Virus record (IMG/VR): IMGVR_UViG_3300032235_001069
Location: 1 to 64,000 of that record
DNA length: 64,000 bases
Source: a virus
Direction: 5' to 3' (one strand)
The notes beneath the pieces were generated by a model. The model saw only the letters and a list, made by a program, of their open reading frames with translations, did not search any database and was not told the origin of the DNA. Positions 26,409-33,776 of this stretch are shown piece after piece (the stretch's first letter is position 1; each line of letters opens with the position of its first letter). Made by a program: the position numbers and the translations under genes.

Positions 26409-26717
26409 TTGAAAACGCTAGATGTATTATCTGGCACATATACGAAATTTATGAATGAAGAAATCCCTACAATCAGCGAAGCAATCAACAAAGCAAACTC
26501 AGCTCAAGTAGACTGCCTTTGGGCAATCTTGAAGTATAAGGAAATTGGTATCTTGCGCAAGATCAAGTGCATGGCCGAAGTTCTTAATTTTGATCTGGAT
26601 TTGGCCTGTAAGGAATTGCCAGTGAATGAAAACGGTTTTATTGTAGATTACAAGAGTCGCCATATGATTCACGACATTCTTCTAGGTAAGTCAAAGCAAC
26701 TTGCAGGAAGAAACTAA
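26409..26717 (+). CDS. Unknown small protein
   Basis: A 102-residue, mostly helical protein. The frame opens at a TTG at 26409; a later ATG at 26451 (MNEEIPTISEAINKANS) is an alternative. No motif is recognised. It follows the endolysin by three bases, so it is probably cotranscribed. Confidence 0.4.
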   Translation: MKTLDVLSGTYTKFMNEEIPTISEAINKANSAQVDCLWAILKYKEIGILRKIKCMAEVLNFDLDLACKELPVNENGFIVDYKSRHMIHDILLGKSKQLAGRN

Positions 26718-26721
26718 AAAA

Positions 26722-26946
26722 ATGGAAGAAAAGTCAGTTCCTCAATTTGATGAGTTGGTTTCTGTAGTAAGTTACGAGATCCTTGATGGCAAGGACGAAT
26801 ATGTAACTTCGTACAGTGCCGATCTTAAAAAAAATACGAATGGTCGTCTTGATGGTCTAAAAATGGCTAAAGATACTCTGAGGTATCGTCCAGATTATAG
26901 ACTTTATGAGGTCTATTCTAATGGGTATAGGAAACTGATTGATTAA
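26722..26946 (+). CDS. Unknown small protein
   Basis: A 74-residue protein starting MEEKSVPQFDELVSVVSYE. The sequence is alternating and charged, ending YEVYSNGYRKLID. It is the last gene before the tRNA cluster; the stop at 26946 is only seven bases before the initiator-type tRNA. No family is recognised. Confidence 0.45.
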   Translation: MEEKSVPQFDELVSVVSYEILDGKDEYVTSYSADLKKNTNGRLDGLKMAKDTLRYRPDYRLYEVYSNGYRKLID

Positions 26947-26952
26947 TTTAAT

Positions 26953-27028
26953 CGCAGGTTGGACAAGAGGTCAAGTCGTTTGGCTCATAACCAAAAGATC
27001 GGGGGTTCAAATCCCTCACCTGCAACCA
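26953..27028 (+). tRNA. Initiator-type tRNA-fMet (CAT)
   Basis: A 76 nt cloverleaf with CCA encoded. The acceptor arms are CGCAGGT and ACCTGCA, with a C1:A72 mismatch, the hallmark of bacterial initiator tRNA. The D-stem has A11:T24 (purine 11, pyrimidine 24), a second initiator feature. The anticodon loop is CTCATAA with anticodon CAT, and the 3' end reads GCAACCA as in E. coli tRNA-fMet. The anticodon stem has TGG/CCA instead of the classic GGG/CCC. A lysidine-modified Ile tRNA is less likely because of C1:A72. Confidence 0.85.
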
Positions 27029-27030
27029 AT

Positions 27031-27190
27031 TTCGAGTAACCACAACCCCACTGGTAGTAGGGTGGGATGTAATTGGAATGTAGCATCCTGTAACTCCTGC
27101 TCGAAAGCGACACCTGCCTCTCTGCGAATGTGGAGTGCATGGATCGGGAATACTCGGTCGAAGAGTGGTGCGACTAATCGGAGAGACGAT
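27031..27190 (+). ncRNA. Structured RNA, unit A of a tandem pair
   Basis: A GC-rich, gene-free stretch between two tRNA genes. Foldable elements in order: CCCAC/GTGGG, GGATG/CATCC, the invariant GCGACACCTGC (27107-27117), a variable hairpin, GGTCG/CGACT (27156-27175), then AATC-GGAGAGAC and a U-rich end. CGAGTA (27033) can also pair with TACTCG (27151). Unit B repeats this plan. It does not match a tRNA, tmRNA or group I core. I infer an untranslated RNA of unknown function, probably cotranscribed with the tRNAs. Confidence 0.6.
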
Positions 27191-27197
27191 TTTTAAT

Positions 27198-27350
27198 TAG
27201 CTCGTCCACCATGTGTGGAAGGAGCAACGAGGTCACTATGTGACTTCAGCCTTGCGACACCTGCTAGTGGCTCCATGCCGCTAGGTTGAGTCTGCGCTTG
27301 TTAGTTGCGTGGACTAAATCAGTGGTGTGACACTGGGAGAGACTAGACAA
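27198..27350 (+). ncRNA. Structured RNA, unit B of a tandem pair
   Basis: The second copy, offset about 147-156 nt from unit A. Elements: CCAC/GTGG, GAGGTCAC/GTGACTTC (27229-27247), GCGACACCTGC (27254-27264), TAGTGGC/GCCGCTA, a 9 bp stem AGTCTGCGC/GCGTGGACT, AAATC, an extra hairpin CAGTG/CACTG, then GGGAGAGAC and a U-rich end just before tRNA-Tyr. Stems differ in sequence from unit A while pairing is kept, and the single-stranded motifs are nearly identical. Confidence 0.6.
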
Positions 27351-27357
27351 TTTTAAT

Positions 27358-27442
27358 GGGTAGTTCGCATAGCGGCTATTGCAGGAGACTGTAAATTTCC
27401 CGACTTCGGTCATCGATGGTTCGAGTCCATCACTACCCACCA
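27358..27442 (+). tRNA. tRNA-Tyr (GTA)
   Basis: An 85 nt class II tRNA with a long variable arm. Acceptor GGGTAGT/ACTACCC, anticodon loop CTGTAAA (GTA at 27391-27393), variable-arm hairpin CCGACTTCGG, T-arm GATGG-TTCGAGT-CCATC and encoded CCA. Confidence 0.9.
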
Positions 27443-27481
27443 TTTTAGAAAAAATATAGTAATTATTTACTATATATTAAT

Positions 27482-27556
27482 TCCTCTCTACCATAACGGA
27501 AATGGAACGTCCTGTTAAGACGTAATATCTTGGTTCAAATCCAAGGGGAGGAGCCA
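27482..27556 (+). tRNA. tRNA-Asn (GTT)
   Basis: Acceptor TCCTCTC/GGGAGGA, anticodon stem ACGTC/GACGT with loop CTGTTAA (GTT at 27514-27516), T-arm CTTGG-TTCAAAT-CCAAG, discriminator G and encoded CCA. 75 nt. Confidence 0.9.
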
Positions 27557-27621
27557 TCTTTTTAAGATTAATGGTAGAGCAAAAATGTCTCTACCATTTA
27601 AATTGAGTGTATTCTGCAATA

Positions 27622-27966
27622 ATGAAAGAAAAACTTATTATTAAAAAATGCCCTCATCATGGCGATTCCGACTTTGTTTTAGAAAATAGAAATGCATATA
27701 GATGCAAAAAATGTAGATCAGAATCAATAGCAAAAAAAAGAAAAATTATTAAACAAAAACTAATTAATATTTTTGGCGGCAAATGTACAATTTGCAATTA
27801 TAATAAATGCGATTCAGCCTTAGAATTTCATCATCTAGATAGAAAAACAAAATCTTTTGAATTGAGTCAGCGAAATTACTATAGATCATTTGAAAGAATT
27901 TTAGAAGAAGCTAAAAAATGCATATTAGTTTGCGCAAATTGCCACAGAGAAATTGAAAATTTATAA
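27622..27966 (+). CDS. HNH endonuclease
   Basis: A 114-residue protein from ATG 27622 (MKEKLIIKKCPHHG). It has an N-terminal zinc ribbon (CPHHG...CKKC), a second pair CTIC, the HNH core SALEFHHLDRKTKSFEL and the C-terminal CILVCANCHREIEN. It lies between tRNA-Asn and tRNA-Thr, typical of a free-standing mobile endonuclease. It is closely similar in plan to the HNH at 57767 (LEFHHLN, CILLCANCHREQ), so the two are paralogues. Confidence 0.85.
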   Translation: MKEKLIIKKCPHHGDSDFVLENRNAYRCKKCRSESIAKKRKIIKQKLINIFGGKCTICNYNKCDSALEFHHLDRKTKSFELSQRNYYRSFERILEEAKKCILVCANCHREIENL

Positions 27967-27975
27967 AAATTTCTC

Positions 27976-28050
27976 GCCAACATAGTTTAGTGGTAGAGCA
28001 ACGGTTTTGTAAACCGTCGGTCCTCGGTTCAATCCCGAGTGTTGGCTCCA
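27976..28050 (+). tRNA. tRNA-Thr (TGT)
   Basis: Acceptor GCCAACA/TGTTGGC, anticodon stem ACGGT/ACCGT with loop TTTGTAA (TGT at 28008-28010), T-arm CTCGG-TTCAATC-CCGAG, discriminator T and encoded CCA. Confidence 0.9.
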
Positions 28051-28081
28051 CTTTAATCTCGGTGTAAATATATTACAACCT

Positions 28082-28708
28082 ATGGACAACTACAGATTCA
28101 TTCAAATCCTCCAAGAGCTAATCAATTCTCAAAATAATACGATTGGCACTCTAAACAACTTCCTACAAGAAGCTCAAAATAGTAATTATTCTTCATATTC
28201 AGAAGCTGATTACGGCAATCTACAAAACACAAATCGCGATTTGCAAAGCCAAATAGATAATTTAAATGGCACAATTGGCAATCTTCAATCAAGCTATCAG
28301 CAATTAGTTGATCAAATTAATTCTGGTTCTATTTCAAATAGCGCTCAAACTGACGCTTTACAAAGCTTGGTTTCCGCAATCACTGCAGAAAGAGATTCCT
28401 TGGCGCAACAGTTGCAATCTAAAGAAAGCGAAGCTAATCTATTGAGAAGTGACTTGCAATCAGTCTCGAATTCAATTTCAGATTCATCTAACGCATTAAA
28501 TAATTTGCAAAATCAAATCACTGATTTGAATAACAAATTAACAGAAGCCTACGATAATCTTAATGCTAAAAATGAAGAGCTTTTAGCTTCTGAAGAAAAA
28601 ATTAGCAATTTAAATCAAACCTTAATTGCCGTTAAGAGAAAAATCAAAGAAGAACTTGATGAAGCTGAAGCTGACATCGAATCAGCTTTGGACCAAATCA
28701 AAGGTTGA
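28082..28708 (+). CDS. Coiled-coil protein
   Basis: A 208-residue, almost fully helical protein rich in Gln, Asn, Ser and Leu in heptad spacing (LQSQIDNLNGTIGNLQSSYQ, NLQNQITDLNNKLTEAYDNL), with a basic patch near the C-terminus (VKRKIKEELDEAEADIESAL). There is no signal peptide. It lies between tRNA-Thr and tRNA-Cys. A structural or scaffolding role is possible but not shown. Confidence 0.6.
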   Translation: MDNYRFIQILQELINSQNNTIGTLNNFLQEAQNSNYSSYSEADYGNLQNTNRDLQSQIDNLNGTIGNLQSSYQQLVDQINSGSISNSAQTDALQSLVSAITAERDSLAQQLQSKESEANLLRSDLQSVSNSISDSSNALNNLQNQITDLNNKLTEAYDNLNAKNEELLASEEKISNLNQTLIAVKRKIKEELDEAEADIESALDQIKG

Positions 28709-28762
28709 ATCAAAAGATTCTTTGCTAAAATATTTAATTTGCTTAAGTTTTAGTTGTAGCAT

Positions 28763-28834
28763 CCACCGTTACCCAAATGGCTAAGGGAGCAGTCTGCAAA
28801 ACTGCGAATGTTGGTTCGATTCCAACACGGTGGT
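28763..28834 (+). tRNA. tRNA-Cys (GCA)
   Basis: Acceptor CCACCGT/ACGGTGG, anticodon stem GCAGT/ACTGC with loop CTGCAAA (GCA at 28796-28798), T-arm GTTGG-TTCGATT-CCAAC, discriminator T. CCA is not encoded (the following bases are TTA), unlike the four tRNAs upstream. Confidence 0.9.
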
Positions 28835-28855
28835 TTATTTTGTGTAAAATATTTT

Positions 28856-29059
28856 ATGGGTTTAGAAAAAGCAATTCTTCATGGTAAGGAAAAGAGAAAA
28901 TCCTTTAGGAACTCTAAAGCATTTGACTACTCCTGTCGCAATCACGGTTCATGCCCTTGGTGTTTACATAATCGCACTCATTCTCATCGTAAAAATAAAC
29001 TGATTTGTTTAGAAAAGATAAAAGAATTCAATAATGAGTGGAAGAATAGACAAGATTGA
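28856..29059 (+). CDS. Small cysteine/histidine-rich phage protein
   Basis: 67 residues from ATG 28856. It contains the pattern FRNSKAFDYSCRNHGSCPWC followed by LHNRTHSHR: Cys, Cys-x2-Cys and several His, a likely zinc site. Short proteins with SKxFDxSCRNHGxCxxC occur widely in phages without known function. It ends 26 bp inside the deaminase gene, so the two are coupled. Confidence 0.65.
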   Translation: MGLEKAILHGKEKRKSFRNSKAFDYSCRNHGSCPWCLHNRTHSHRKNKLICLEKIKEFNNEWKNRQD

Positions 29060-29444
29060 TTGGTGGCTTGAATTAGCGGATGTCGCTTCAAAGCGCAGCG
29101 AAGATCCTTATCACAAGGTTGGTGCAGTAGCAATTAGAGAAGACGGCTCAATTGCTGGCGTTAGCTACAATGGCGCACCACCTAAAATAGAAATCGATTG
29201 GTCAGATCGAGAAAAAAGAAGACAATTTGTTATCCACGCAGAAACAAATTTATTAAGATACATTAAACCCCAAGAATGCCCAAATGTTGCGGTAACTTTA
29301 GCTCCTTGTTATGACTGCCTAAAGAATTTGGCATCTTATGGAGTTAAAAAAATTTATTTTAAATCCTACTACGATAAATGCGATAAATCAATTTTAGCAA
29401 AAATGGCTCACATTTACAAAATAGAATTATATCACTGCGATTAA
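29034..29444 (+). CDS. dCMP/cytidine deaminase family protein
   Basis: A 136-residue protein with the zinc-dependent deaminase signature: HAETNLLRY (His ligand and catalytic Glu) and PCYDCLKNL (PCxxC, two Cys ligands). The N-terminal DPYHKVGAVAIREDGSIAGVSYNG is typical of the dCMP deaminase family. It would supply dUMP, the substrate of the ThyX encoded at 33071, fitting thymidylate synthesis for an AT-rich genome. It is shorter than many dCMP deaminases but complete in motifs. Confidence 0.85.
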   Translation: MSGRIDKIDWWLELADVASKRSEDPYHKVGAVAIREDGSIAGVSYNGAPPKIEIDWSDREKRRQFVIHAETNLLRYIKPQECPNVAVTLAPCYDCLKNLASYGVKKIYFKSYYDKCDKSILAKMAHIYKIELYHCD

Positions 29445-29602
29445 TGAAAAGTATTTTATACCTTTGGTTTAAAGCTCTTGGAGAAAAAGCTCATAAAGAT
29501 CCTAAGATAGCTGATCGAGTTGCCATCATTAGGACAATAATTTTATTAATTTATTTAATCACAAACTTTGTGATTATTGCTGGCGTAATTCGCCACTGGT
29601 AA
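29444..29602 (+). CDS. Small membrane protein
   Basis: 52 residues; its ATG overlaps the deaminase stop (TAATG). A charged N-terminal half (FKALGEKAHKDPKIADR) precedes one membrane span (TIILLIYLITNFVIIAGVI) ending in RHW. It ends one base before the convergent 29603 gene. A holin or other lysis or envelope role is possible; no family is recognised. Confidence 0.5.
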   Translation: MKSILYLWFKALGEKAHKDPKIADRVAIIRTIILLIYLITNFVIIAGVIRHW

Positions 29603-29824
29603 TTATATCAAACCAATCGCACCATCTTTACTAACATCGGACCATTTTACTTCTGTTGCGTCTGAAGCATTTGATTTCTTATCTTTTCTGACTCTAAATT
29701 GGCGATAACAAACTGCTGCTCTTTGCTTTTGATCTTTAAAATCTTTGTTCATCGTGGGATCACCCATGCAATTTTGCATAAAGGAGTCTTCTTCTTGGTT
29801 CTTTTCGGGAGTTGGAAGCGGCAT
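29603..29824 (-). CDS. Small phage protein with CMxDPxMxxxFxxxxQRxAVCxxQ motif
   Basis: A 73-residue protein. The motif MQNCMGDPTMNKDFKDQKQR plus AAVCYRQF matches a short phage motif often found alone or at the end of head-maturation protease or portal-region proteins. It is a lone minus-strand gene between two plus-strand genes. The promoter of the 29874 gene lies just upstream of it on the other strand. Function unknown; head-associated by analogy only. Confidence 0.65.
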   Translation of the reverse strand: MPLPTPEKNQEEDSFMQNCMGDPTMNKDFKDQKQRAAVCYRQFRVRKDKKSNASDATEVKWSDVSKDGAIGLI

Positions 29825-29839
29825 ATTTAGTATTTACAC

Positions 29840-29867
29840 TTGACTTTCAGAAAAAAGTCTATATTTT
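29840..29867 (+). promoter_or_regulatory. Promoter for the 29874 gene, leaderless type
   Basis: TTGACT (29840-29845), 16 bp, TATTTT (29862-29867), then 6 bp to the ATG at 29874, so the transcript would start at or near the start codon. Confidence 0.55.
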
Positions 29868-29873
29868 AGACAT

Positions 29874-30830
29874 ATGAAAACATTGGTGATCGATTCCCAC
29901 AAAGGTGGACCAAAACTTTCCAATAACCTACATCTACTCAATGCAAAAACAATTTCAGATCACTTGGGCGCAGACCTCATCTGGTCGTATGAAGGAGTCA
30001 ATGATAGCATTAAATCTGGCTATGACGCTATTATCTTTAATCACGCATCTCATTATTCTTTCGTGGATTATAAGTGGTTAGAAGAAAGTCCGAATGCCAA
30101 GCTTTTTTATATTACAAATGAATACAATCTGGGCGAACCTCGCGCACTTTGGATGGCTGTTAAACGTGGACGTAAGTATGATGTTATTGCAAATCATTCT
30201 CATGAGCCAAGCAAGGTAGTAATGAAGTATGTAAACAAGTGGAATATTCTTAATCTAAATTCATTAATTTATTCGCGAGTAAAAACAGACATATCCAGTA
30301 AAAATGACATCATTTATCATGGCTCATTTCGGGCCGACAGAGCAAAATATTTTAGTAAGTATCTTAGCTCTGACGTTATCGTTAGTACTCATCAGAAAAA
30401 TCGTGAAAAATTCCTGAATGCAGGAGTAAAAACAGAAAAATTTATTGATCGCATTAAATGGGACAAAGATGGACTAGCTCCATATCTTTGTTCGCTTTAT
30501 ATTGAAGATGAGAAAACGCATACTTATTACAACCATCTAGCCAATAGATTTTACGAGTCCCTAAATTATAATGTTATACCGCTCTTCTCTGAAGAGTGCA
30601 TTAATACCATTGAGCTTTCGAAGTATCCAATTACAACTGATTTAATATTTTCAAATCCTGATCAATTGAAGCAAAAGCATGATTTCGTAAAAAATAATCG
30701 AGATTATATGATTCAATTGTTGGTAAATTGGGATATTAAAGCTACACAAGAAAAGCGCAAGGCATTGGATGATATTAAATATTTAGTTTATGGACCAGAA
30801 AATTATACAGCTTCAATTAACACAAAGTGA
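29874..30830 (+). CDS. GT-B-like glycosyltransferase candidate
   Basis: A 318-residue alpha/beta protein. LVIDSHKGGPKLSNNLHLLNA resembles the N-terminal glycine loop of GT-B enzymes. DIIYHGSFRADRAKYFSKYL matches the start of the C-terminal domain, and HLANRFYESLNYNVIPLFSEEC matches the acceptor-end sugar-nucleotide site (compare RxYEaLaaGxIPv). This arrangement appears in phage DNA or capsid glycosyltransferases. It has its own promoter. The substrate is unknown. Confidence 0.55.
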   Translation: MKTLVIDSHKGGPKLSNNLHLLNAKTISDHLGADLIWSYEGVNDSIKSGYDAIIFNHASHYSFVDYKWLEESPNAKLFYITNEYNLGEPRALWMAVKRGRKYDVIANHSHEPSKVVMKYVNKWNILNLNSLIYSRVKTDISSKNDIIYHGSFRADRAKYFSKYLSSDVIVSTHQKNREKFLNAGVKTEKFIDRIKWDKDGLAPYLCSLYIEDEKTHTYYNHLANRFYESLNYNVIPLFSEECINTIELSKYPITTDLIFSNPDQLKQKHDFVKNNRDYMIQLLVNWDIKATQEKRKALDDIKYLVYGPENYTASINTK

Positions 30831-30987
30831 ATTAGAAATCATGAAGGAAGCTTTATGGAATTATCAACTAGAGACTGATAGAAGTTCAAGAAAGCTTGCC
30901 TTTAGATATTTAAAGGGTATTGTGGAAGAATTGACCTCAAAATCACAAAGATCAAAAGATCTTGCTGAAAGAATAAAGGATTTATAA
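30790..30987 (+). CDS. Small helical protein
   Basis: 65 residues, MDQKIIQLQLTQSELEIMKEAL..., mostly helical and charged. It overlaps the end of the glycosyltransferase gene by 41 bp in another frame. No motif is recognised. Confidence 0.5.
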   Translation: MDQKIIQLQLTQSELEIMKEALWNYQLETDRSSRKLAFRYLKGIVEELTSKSQRSKDLAERIKDL

Positions 30988-31029
30988 ATAGAAAAATCAA
31001 TTTAGAAAGGCAGGGTTAATCAAATAGGC

Positions 31030-31626
31030 ATGTTCGATACAATCGCTGTGAAGGATCAACTAATTAAGCCATTAGTTGATAAAGATATTTTTGAAGCTAT
31101 TCAGAAAGATGTTGAAGATAGTTTTCTATCTTTTCAAACAAAGGATTTGGAAAACTGCTTATTCTATTACAAAATAGACGAAGACAAAAAATTAATGCAG
31201 CAAAAATATGGTTTCGTTGAAGATGAAACTGAATTTTTGGGAGGTAGATCTGAATTTCAAGAAGCTACACATGATACCCGCACAACGTATATTGAATTTT
31301 ATGATCATTTAGGATGCGTTGGTGAAGATAGTGTTTTCATTACCTTTAAGGCTCATATAGTAAAAGGTGAAATGCGGGATCTTTCTGTATTTAAAATAGA
31401 GAGAACAAATATAAAAGAACAACAAGAAGCGACCAAAAAATTTCAAGAAAGATGGAAAAAGATTCACTCAACTCCAGAATGGAAATTGCGAGATTTTCTT
31501 AATAACATCGAATGGAAAATAAATAGATTATTTTATCCAATTAGTCGCAAATACTCTTCCTTTAAAACATTTTTAAGAGACAAAGCTGAATCAAAATTTC
31601 CAGATGAGGACATTAGTAGTCGGTGA
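31030..31626 (+). CDS. Conserved phage protein, unknown function
   Basis: A 198-residue protein starting MFDTIAVKDQLIKPLVDKDIF. The N-terminal pattern MFDTI... followed by SFQTKDLENCLFYYKIDED resembles a phage protein group without known function. The middle holds TTYIEFYDHLGC and FITFKAHIVKG. The C-terminal third is basic and helical. It overlaps the phosphoesterase gene by 23 bp. Confidence 0.6.
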   Translation: MFDTIAVKDQLIKPLVDKDIFEAIQKDVEDSFLSFQTKDLENCLFYYKIDEDKKLMQQKYGFVEDETEFLGGRSEFQEATHDTRTTYIEFYDHLGCVGEDSVFITFKAHIVKGEMRDLSVFKIERTNIKEQQEATKKFQERWKKIHSTPEWKLRDFLNNIEWKINRLFYPISRKYSSFKTFLRDKAESKFPDEDISSR

Positions 31627-32332
31627 CATTCACCAAAAAATAGACAAAGTAGAAAAAATAATTTCTGATTGGGATGAAAAGATTATCTTTATTGGAGATT
31701 ACTTTGACGATTTTAATGACACTGTAGAAGATGCAAGAAGGACCGCCCAATGGCTTAAACAATCTTTGCAAAAGCCTAATAGAATTCATCTTATGGGCAA
31801 TCACGATTATAATTATCGTATCCGTCCTCCAGGCGCTTACTACTGCACTGGATTTACTCTGGAAAAGTATGAAGCAATTAATTTAGAATTATCTATTTCT
31901 GATTGGAGAATGCTAAAATATTTCCATCATGAAAAAGACGATACAACAACTTACTGGTTCTCTCACGCTGGCATTAGCACTCATTGGTTTAAGCATCCTA
32001 TATTGGGACTCACGACGGAAGTGATTGAAAAGAAAGTAAAGGAAGCTGATGAAGCTATAGAAAATAGACTTTTTGATAGTCCTCAAATTGCATGTTTAAA
32101 TGCGGTTGATATGTATAGAGGAGGAAGATGTCAAAAAGGAGGATTGCTTTGGAATCATTGGACTAATTGCGAAGTATTTGACGGAGTCACTCAAATAGTC
32201 GGACATACCACAAGAGAAGAAATTAAAATAAAAAGAGGAAAAGGATTTAGTTCAAAGTCGGTAAATATTGACACTCACTTAGCGCAAGTTTTAGTGATAG
32301 ATGATGGAAATTTAATTATTAAAAATACATGA
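31604..32332 (+). CDS. Calcineurin-like metallophosphoesterase
   Basis: A 242-residue protein with the full two-metal signature: GDIHQK, GDYFDDFND, LMGNHDYNYR, FSHAGIS and VGHTTREE. This matches serine/threonine phosphatase or Ap4A hydrolase-like phage enzymes such as lambda PP. It may remove phosphate from proteins or hydrolyse nucleotide alarmones. It overlaps its neighbours by 23 bp upstream and four bases downstream. Confidence 0.85.
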   Translation: MRTLVVGDIHQKIDKVEKIISDWDEKIIFIGDYFDDFNDTVEDARRTAQWLKQSLQKPNRIHLMGNHDYNYRIRPPGAYYCTGFTLEKYEAINLELSISDWRMLKYFHHEKDDTTTYWFSHAGISTHWFKHPILGLTTEVIEKKVKEADEAIENRLFDSPQIACLNAVDMYRGGRCQKGGLLWNHWTNCEVFDGVTQIVGHTTREEIKIKRGKGFSSKSVNIDTHLAQVLVIDDGNLIIKNT

Positions 32333-32712
32333 GCACATATAGCCAGCACGATTATCAACATAATAAAAGTCATATTCTAGTTCCTAAAGGTTGGGGTTAT
32401 GAATTATGGATAACCAATAATCATAATTACTGCGGTAAGCTATTAAAAATTATCAAAGCAAAAAAACTATCTTGGCACTATCATCTCGTTAAAGACGAAG
32501 TGATGTTTTGTCAAAGTGGAAGAGTAAAAATTACTTATGGCTGGGACAAGGATATGTCCTTAGCTGATGATATCATTTTAGAAAAAGGCGAAAGCTTTCA
32601 TATTCCTAGAGAACTTGTTCATAGAATTGAAGCGATTGAAGATTCTGAGATCTTCGAATTCTCTACAACTCATCACGACGAAGATAGTTATAGGGTAATT
32701 AAAGGCGATTAA
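32329..32712 (+). CDS. Cupin-fold protein, phosphomannose isomerase-like
   Basis: A 127-residue single cupin domain. GWGYELWITNN and SWHYHLVKDEVMFCQSG give the HxH...E metal site, and LEKGESFHIPRELVHRIEA gives the second motif with its His. This resembles the C-terminal cupin of mannose-6-phosphate isomerase/GDP-mannose pyrophosphorylase. It could act in sugar metabolism linked to the phage glycosyltransferases. The substrate is unknown. Confidence 0.8.
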   Translation: MSTYSQHDYQHNKSHILVPKGWGYELWITNNHNYCGKLLKIIKAKKLSWHYHLVKDEVMFCQSGRVKITYGWDKDMSLADDIILEKGESFHIPRELVHRIEAIEDSEIFEFSTTHHDEDSYRVIKGD

Positions 32713-32713
32713 T

Positions 32714-32974
32714 ATGATTTTATCATTAATTACTAATTTACTAAAATTAGCATTAGCATATTTCGAACTAAAAAACAAATCTTTTTATTATGATATACTC
32801 GAAAAATCCAGAGCCAAATGTAATCAGCTCGCAGAAGACATTGAAAAACTTCGCACCGAAGGCACTCAGTCTTCTACTGATCGCGCTGACGTTCTCTTCA
32901 TGCGTCTCAAGTCCGAACAAAAATATTCCGAACATCTTTCAGCCCAATATTCTAAGGTTGAAGCAGGGAACTGA
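32714..32974 (+). CDS. Rz: Rz-like inner-membrane spanin
   Basis: 86 residues. A short N-terminal hydrophobic span (MILSLITNLLKLALAYF) is followed by a long charged helical domain (KSRAKCNQLAEDIEKLRTE) as in i-spanins. An overlapping gene in another frame encodes a lipoprotein, the classic Rz/Rz1 layout. It would join with the o-spanin to fuse inner and outer membranes at the end of lysis. Confidence 0.7.
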   Translation: MILSLITNLLKLALAYFELKNKSFYYDILEKSRAKCNQLAEDIEKLRTEGTQSSTDRADVLFMRLKSEQKYSEHLSAQYSKVEAGN

Positions 32975-33074
32975 GTTAATTACTGTAGATGGTCGATACA
33001 TTGCTCAATCTGATGAGGTTTGGCATAGCGATGCGCGTTATAGAAAATTAGAAAGAGAATCATTATATAAATGA
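32790..33074 (+). CDS. Rz1: Rz1-like outer-membrane lipoprotein spanin
   Basis: 94 residues, encoded in a different frame and starting inside Rz, extending 100 bp beyond it. The signal sequence KNFAPKALSLLLIALTFSSC ends in a lipobox-type Cys (near residue 38), so the mature protein starts CVSSPNKNIPN and is probably anchored in the outer membrane. The long N-terminal region before the hydrophobic core is unusual; a downstream start is possible. It overlaps thyX by four bases. Confidence 0.7.
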   Translation: MIYSKNPEPNVISSQKTLKNFAPKALSLLLIALTFSSCVSSPNKNIPNIFQPNILRLKQGTELITVDGRYIAQSDEVWHSDARYRKLERESLYK

Positions 33075-33775
33075 AAGTAGATTTAATTGATTGGATGGGT
33101 AGTGACTTGACAGTTGCGAATGCAGCTAGAGTCAGTTTTGACAAACAGTCAGAATGGGAAGTAACTGGATACGAAACGCAATTAGTTGCTGATAGAGCTT
33201 ACGCAGAATATCCAATAAACAAGTTAAAAAATGCAGATGAAAAATTAATTAAGTTTTTAGCGAAGCATAATCATTGGACTCCATTTGGTCACTGCATGCT
33301 TCAGTTTAGAATCAAGGCTCCAATTTTTGTTGCCCGTCAATTAGGAAAGCATCAAGTTGGTCTTGTATGGAATGAAATTTCTCGTCGTTATGTAGACAGT
33401 GAACCAGAATTTTATTTTCCAGAAAAGTGGAGAAAAAAGAATCCAGACAAAAAACAAGGAAGTTACGAAGATCAATTTGTAGAATTAGATTTTTCCGAAA
33501 AACTATCTACTAAAACTATAATTAATATGGTCAAAGATCATTATAATTTTCTATTGAATTCTGGAGTATGTGCAGAACAAGCTAGAATGATTCTACCTCA
33601 AAACATGTATACAGAATGGTATTGGAGTGGATCTTTGTATGCGTTCGCTCGCATTTGTGGATTGAGACTTAAGCCAGACACTCAGAAAGAAACAAGAGAT
33701 ATTGCAAACATGATTAATGATTTAGTGGCAGAAAAATTCCCAGTTTCATGGAAAGCTCTTACGTGTAAAGAGTAG
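33071..33775 (+). CDS. thyX: FAD-dependent thymidylate synthase ThyX
   Basis: A 234-residue protein, usual ThyX length. The signature is RQLGKHQVGLVWNEISRRYV, a variant of RHRxxSxNExSxRY in which the first His-Arg is replaced by Gln-Leu and the Ser by Gly. Other ThyX features are HNHWTPFGHCMLQFRIKAP, EQARMILPQNMYTEWYWSG and a C-terminal catalytic-base region. It makes dTMP from dUMP using FADH2 and methylene-tetrahydrofolate, and fits with the dCMP deaminase upstream. Confidence 0.9.
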   Translation: MKVDLIDWMGSDLTVANAARVSFDKQSEWEVTGYETQLVADRAYAEYPINKLKNADEKLIKFLAKHNHWTPFGHCMLQFRIKAPIFVARQLGKHQVGLVWNEISRRYVDSEPEFYFPEKWRKKNPDKKQGSYEDQFVELDFSEKLSTKTIINMVKDHYNFLLNSGVCAEQARMILPQNMYTEWYWSGSLYAFARICGLRLKPDTQKETRDIANMINDLVAEKFPVSWKALTCKE

Positions 33776-33776
33776 T

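Noticed and set aside
26939-27196. An 85-residue frame spanning the initiator tRNA and unit A of the structured RNAs
   Set aside because: It crosses a complete tRNA and stem-forming RNA, has no recognisable domain and uses rare composition; the RNA reading explains the sequence better.
27031-27350. Possible tmRNA or group I intron
   Set aside because: No tmRNA 3' tRNA-like end with a TTCGA T-loop and CCA, and neither flanking tRNA is interrupted; GACTAATC and GAGAGACTAGA-like strings match group I motifs only partly and in the wrong order.
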